This document shows, piece by piece, positions 61,004 through 64,000 of a stretch of 64,000 nt of DNA. A program made the position numbers and the translations under genes. Source of the DNA: UBA1161 sp002311745 (GTDB lineage Bacteria > Planctomycetota > Phycisphaerae > Tepidisphaerales > Tepidisphaeraceae); the NCBI GenBank assembly GCA_050018415.1, contig JBEKAB010000004.1, positions 62,001-126,000 on the forward strand, given 5' to 3'. The first letter of the stretch is position 1. Every line of letters begins with the position of its first letter. The notes below the pieces were generated by a model. That model saw only the letters and a list, made by a program, of their open reading frames with translations, was not told where the DNA came from and made no database searches.

Positions 61004-61787
61004 TGCGTACCACTCCCCATCGTCGGTTGATGGTCCCGCGGCTGGGCCGGTTAGGGACCCACGCGATCAGGCTCTTGGACGATTTCAGTGCCCGCTGGAG
61101 TTTTTTCATTAGCTTCTCCTCCGCGCCCAATTGCTCCAGCAGCGCGCCGATCCGCCGGATCGTCCCCTGGTTGCCGTAGCGGATCGTGCTGGTTACCAAT
61201 TCCGCCTGGGTTACCCGCTTGGCGGCCAGTTCGTCGCGAATCCACGCGTACGCCCGAGGCAGGCTGTTGAAGCGCGACCAGTCGTAAACTGCGTCTACAA
61301 GCGTCCGCACTCGCGACGAGTAGACGGCCTTGACTTGCGGCGTCGCCGCCTCCTCCGTACCGCCTAGGCGTTCGTCGGACACCTCGATCAGCGTCAGCGC
61401 GACGGTGCCGATGGTGCGCTCACCGGACAGGCGGTTGTTGTATGCGTACACACGGGTTGGGATCTGCTCATCGAAGCCGTAGCGGTTGAAGGCGTTGGGG
61501 CCGCAGATCTGATAGCGCCCCTCCTGATCTTCCATCAGCGTATTCAGCGCCAGGGCTTCGTCCGGAGTCCACTTGCCACCTAGCGGCAGTTGCGGAGGCA
61601 CCAAGTAAAGGCCCCGGCGGACCTGCGCAATAAGCCCGGAGCGGGCCATTCGGCCAAGCAACTCCCGTTCCTGCTTGGCCGTAATGCCCAGCGGCGCGGC
61701 CAGTTGTGCCGTCCGCACCGTTTGCAGCTTGCGCATCTGGACGTAGGCGAAGAACAAGGTCTCAAGCTGTCCCAGCGACTTTTGCAT
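60990..61787 (-). CDS. abiEi: AbiEi-type antitoxin and autorepressor (type IV toxin-antitoxin)
   Basis: The 265-residue protein has an N-terminal winged helix-turn-helix (LAAPLGITAKQERELLGRMARSGLIAQVRRGLYLVPP). A C-terminal antitoxin domain follows (YQICGPNAFNRYGFDEQIPTRVYAYNNRLSGERTIG, RVRTLVDAVYDWSRFNSLPRAYAWIRDELA). In characterised AbiE systems the protein neutralises the toxin without stable binding and represses its own promoter at inverted repeats. Such a palindrome precedes the gene here. No ribosome site is seen before the ATG, so the mRNA may be leaderless. Confidence 0.9.
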   Translation of the reverse strand: MQKSLGQLETLFFAYVQMRKLQTVRTAQLAAPLGITAKQERELLGRMARSGLIAQVRRGLYLVPPQLPLGGKWTPDEALALNTLMEDQEGRYQICGPNAFNRYGFDEQIPTRVYAYNNRLSGERTIGTVALTLIEVSDERLGGTEEAATPQVKAVYSSRVRTLVDAVYDWSRFNSLPRAYAWIRDELAAKRVTQAELVTSTIRYGNQGTIRRIGALLEQLGAEEKLMKKLQRALKSSKSLIAWVPNRPSRGTINRRWGVVRNGQY

Positions 61788-61796
61788 GTCTATATT

Positions 61797-61839
61797 CTAT
61801 TTCTCTCTAGTTGCTTGGCAAGCAATTTGAGGGAAATAG
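61797..61839 (-). promoter_or_regulatory. 43-bp palindromic operator of the AbiE promoter
   Basis: Outer arms CTATTTCTCTC (61797-61807) and GAGGGAAATAG (61829-61839) and inner arms TTGCTT (61811-61816) and AAGCAA (61820-61825) share one centre at 61818. It ends 9 bp before the abiEi ATG. Nested dyad symmetry fits cooperative binding of AbiEi dimers, known to repress abiE promoters. Confidence 0.7.
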
Positions 61840-61851
61840 ACTAGAGTAACG

Positions 61852-62000
61852 CTTGACGGGTCGAATTTGGGCCTTAGAATGGGTCACGGATGGGGCTTTG
61901 TATTCTGCCGTGCTGATCCTCGGGTTGGGAATTGGGTCGTCGTCGGTGAGGGCTGGACTGGTGCGCGACGGGAAAATTTTGGGCCGGGTGTGGTGGGGAG
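61852..62000. repeat. Dispersed non-coding repeat, copy 3 (right part), starting with the second 41-bp direct repeat
   Basis: It begins with CTTGACGGGTCGAATTTGGGC...CACGGATGG (61852-61893). It continues with TATTCTGCC-TGCTGATCCTCG and GTCGTCGGTGAG, matching the right half of copy 1 (46730-46870). Copies 2 and 3 together thus equal one interrupted copy. The remaining gap to 62255 holds no gene I can support; a TTCGAAT motif at 62092-62104 is not a tRNA. Confidence 0.7.
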
Positions 62001-62255
62001 GGGATACACCGACGCAGCAATTTTTCTAGCTACGACCCCCGTTTCATGTCCCCGCGCGGAGACTCTGGACTTACGACGACCACAACAAGATTCGAACCCG
62101 ATGTTACTACGTAATCCAACTCTGGACACCCCGCTTATTCCACGGTGAAATTGCTTGTGATGAGGAAGTCGCGGATCGCGATGAGCTGTTAAGAGAACGT
62201 TTGGCGCATAAGGTAAGGGAAAGGTGCGTGGAGGCTGATTTTGGAGGGAATGGAT

Positions 62256-63332
62256 ATGATCGATCCACCAAGAGGTGAAGTATCTTGCGATAAGGGCGGA
62301 CGTAAGGCCGAAACGGCTGAATCTCGTGAGCAATGCCGCGTTTGCGGAAGGCCAATTCTGACCGGCGTGCCAAAGTGCCCTTCGTGTGGCTGCCCAGTCG
62401 GCGACAGCGAACCTCTCCAAGGCGTGCAGGGAAGATCCCCAAATAATTCCCCCGAAGCCTTAAAACCTACCGGTGCGCGGCAAGCCAGGGCTGCGAAGAA
62501 GTGGCTGATCGCTGGTGGCTTAACGATAGCTGCGGCGGTTGCCTTGCAGTCGCTCGGGTTTCTGCTTTGGGACGGGGACACGCAAATTCTCCTTTGCATT
62601 CCAGCCGGCCTTATTGCCTTCTGCGGGGCCTTAATAATCTTGAATGGAACAGCAATCAGGAGGGGTCGCAATTTGTGCCCCGGCTGTGGCAGCGAAGCCA
62701 CAATCCCCGTCGACGGCACTCTGCCCACCATCGTGCACGACCGGGCATGCGTTTGTGGTGCAAAATGGAGCCCTGCAGTACCTCGCTGGGGGGGCGTTTT
62801 GTATATTATTCTCGGGAGTGTGCTACTGAGCATCGACTTCCTTGGCTTGTACGCCGTGCTTTTTCCACGCGCCCTACCTCCGGGACATTATGTTTGGTTC
62901 GTATTCGTGCCAGCTGTCCTCGGAGCCCCCTGGTTGTTTTATTCCGGTCTGCGCATCCTTTTCGGGAAGCGCGGCCGGCTTCGGATCCACAAAGGAACTA
63001 ACACGCATGCGCCCGCGGTCTTGGCATGGACCTCCGCGAAGGATCTCGCGTTCTTCGTTGCGAAAGAAAAGAACTTGTACGGGCATCTCGTTCTGACGGC
63101 TGAATCTCTGCGGTACACATCCGACGACCTGCAAAAGACTCTCTTCACAGTGGCTCCGAAGGACTCTCCATCACTTCGGCTACGCGGCAAGAGACTCGCC
63201 ATCACTTATTCTTTGCAGAAAGGAACAAGCGCAGTACAAAAGTACAAACTCACGGACTCCGCTACGCGACAACAGTTCTGTGAGGCGCTTGCCAAATGGG
63301 CGCGGGAGTACGCCGTACGGGTCGATGCTTGA
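62256..63332 (+). CDS. Zinc-ribbon membrane protein of unknown function
   Basis: The 358-residue protein has an N-terminal double-CxxC ribbon (CRVCGRPI...KCPSCGCPV, about 27-47) and two membrane helices (about 83-105 and 110-133). A second cysteine cluster (CPGCGSEA...CVCGAKW) and two more helices (about 180-240) follow, then a soluble C-terminal domain of about 110 residues. I do not recognise the family. The ATG at 62256 is chosen because GGAGGG stands 7 nt upstream; the ATG two codons before is too close. It follows repeat copy 3, so it may be cargo of the same accessory system. Confidence 0.7.
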   Translation: MIDPPRGEVSCDKGGRKAETAESREQCRVCGRPILTGVPKCPSCGCPVGDSEPLQGVQGRSPNNSPEALKPTGARQARAAKKWLIAGGLTIAAAVALQSLGFLLWDGDTQILLCIPAGLIAFCGALIILNGTAIRRGRNLCPGCGSEATIPVDGTLPTIVHDRACVCGAKWSPAVPRWGGVLYIILGSVLLSIDFLGLYAVLFPRALPPGHYVWFVFVPAVLGAPWLFYSGLRILFGKRGRLRIHKGTNTHAPAVLAWTSAKDLAFFVAKEKNLYGHLVLTAESLRYTSDDLQKTLFTVAPKDSPSLRLRGKRLAITYSLQKGTSAVQKYKLTDSATRQQFCEALAKWAREYAVRVDA

Positions 63333-63648
63333 AACGTCAGAGAAGTTCCGTGTGCAACGAAATCTTCGACAGCGCCGGCCGCGTCGCGCCCGTGGTCACC
63401 TAGAGCGACGTGCAGGGCGGCTTCACCCGGGCCGGCAACATCAACGCCAATCCGCGGTTCGTCGGCGCCACGAATTTCGAGCTTCGGCCCAGCCCGCCCT
63501 CGCGGCGATTCCCCCAGGCGTCACCACCGACCTGGCGTGCGATCCGCGCACATACCACTCCACCTTGGACATGGGCGCCTATGAGACCCGGTTCGGGTTC
63601 GGCTTCTCTGACTCCGTCAACGGCCAGGCTTCAGGCGGCTCGGCATAA
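63333..63648 (+). pseudogene. Decayed C-terminus of a right-handed beta-helix surface protein
   Basis: One frame reads VVT-stop-SDVQGGFTRAGNINANPRFVGATNFELRPSP, and the continuation lies in another frame (TTDLACDPRTYHSTLDMGAYETRF). The order VTxSDVQGG, GNINADPxFVD, L..GSPA, DMGAYE is the usual C-terminal end of planctomycete parallel beta-helix (pectate-lyase-like) proteins. At least one stop and one frameshift separate the pieces, and no N-terminal part is present. It is a fragment of a much longer gene. Confidence 0.65.
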
Positions 63649-63663
63649 CCCGCGCCGAATGAC

Positions 63664-63867
63664 GTGGTGATCTCCAATGTCGCCAGCGCTGCGGCGGCCC
63701 CGGCCGCCAGCCGAACCATCAAGACCAGCCCCAAGCCCGATTTGTTCCGCGACGTTGCCATCGAGCCAAGGATTCCATCGTCGATATTAGACGAGCCGAC
63801 AGGCTATGACGCCGATGCGGCGATCACCAATGCATTGGCGCGTAGGCATCCGGCAACCCTGTGGTGA
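63664..63867 (+). other. Short open frame of uncertain status at the window end
   Basis: The 67 codons (MVISNVASAAAAPAASRTIK...) directly follow the decayed beta-helix gene and end TTPATLW-like. The frame has a plausible composition but no recognised family or good ribosome site. It may be another piece of the same broken gene. From 63868 to 64000 I see nothing but G-rich sequence. Confidence 0.25.
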
Positions 63868-64000
63868 GGATGGGACCTCAGGGTACGGGGGTGGGAAGCC
63901 AAATCGCCGGGGGGCGGGGGAATTAGGACCGCCCTGCGCGAGGAAGTTGAGTAGGAGAAAGGAGAGAGTAGAGGGACAACCGAGGATTACGGGGGGACGC

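Noticed and set aside
62060..62140. tRNA-like TTCGAAT motif on the minus strand
   Set aside because: The five bases on each side pair only through weak G-U pairs, and no anticodon arm, D-arm or acceptor stem of correct spacing can be folded.

Overview
The window reads as chromosomal DNA of a high-GC member of the Planctomycetota, quite possibly class Phycisphaerae. Seen in the sequence: an N-terminal LEPR-XLL-type surface motif (LESRLLLS) on a giant exported protein, a DUF1549/DUF1553 - DUF1501 - PPC-type gene trio, and short (CACGGAGG)-type intergenic repeats. From knowledge of the group, all three are typical of planctomycetes. The genus is not determinable from the sequence alone. No rRNA, tRNA, complete insertion sequence or CRISPR array was found.

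Layout. 1-5.8 kb: a minus-strand two-component signalling cluster (hybrid kinase, AlgB-like sigma-54 activator, KinB-like kinase, cut-off receiver protein). 6-7.1 kb: zinc alcohol dehydrogenase behind a 23-bp inverted repeat. 7.4-13.9 kb: plus-strand, translationally coupled surface-polysaccharide operon (truncated glycosyltransferase, flippase-like protein, WbqC, GT2, epimerase, WecE-type aminotransferase, GT39-like transferase). 13.9-16 kb: hydroxylamine-oxidoreductase-family octaheme cytochrome overlapping a polytopic membrane protein. 16.3-25.4 kb: a stress-protein island of very small genes (GlsB/YeaQ proteins, LEA-like 11-mer protein, CsrA, His/Asp-rich lipoprotein, zinc-ribbon protein) plus a B12-radical-SAM enzyme, DUF2294 proteins, DUF3300, DUF2950 and a release-factor-like protein. 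Four copies of one ~147-nt structured leader RNA ending in an intrinsic terminator occur here, two on each strand.

25.7-30.8 kb: a 1685-residue TPR protein with an embedded C39-like peptidase domain. 31.3-36.6 kb: the planctomycete DUF1549/1553, DUF1501, PPC trio. 37.1-43.8 kb: a sedolisin (S53) protease carrying 17 Ig-like repeats of 104 residues, with a recent 939-bp internal duplication. 43.7-46.2 kb: fatty-acid desaturase behind a hairpin operator, two small unknown genes, an RRM protein. 48.1-59.3 kb: a cyclic beta-1,2-glucan synthase (NdvB/ChvB) - phosphoglucomutase - histidine phosphatase operon, which makes sense as a glucan pathway (Pgm supplies glucose-1-phosphate for UDP-glucose).

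46.4-48 kb and 59.5-63.9 kb are accessory DNA: copies of a ~0.15-0.5 kb non-coding repeat lie next to decayed tyrosine-recombinase 3' ends and next to cargo (a membrane protein, an AbiE toxin-antitoxin module, a zinc-ribbon membrane protein). The AbiE module is flanked by a ~41-bp direct repeat that splits one repeat copy in two; its toxin is interrupted by an in-frame amber codon, while the antitoxin and a 43-bp palindromic operator are intact.

The two most promising undescribed items are the four-copy leader RNA with its strictly kept UCGGA loop (and a csrA gene inside the regulon), and the repeat/recombinase-remnant system that brackets cargo genes.
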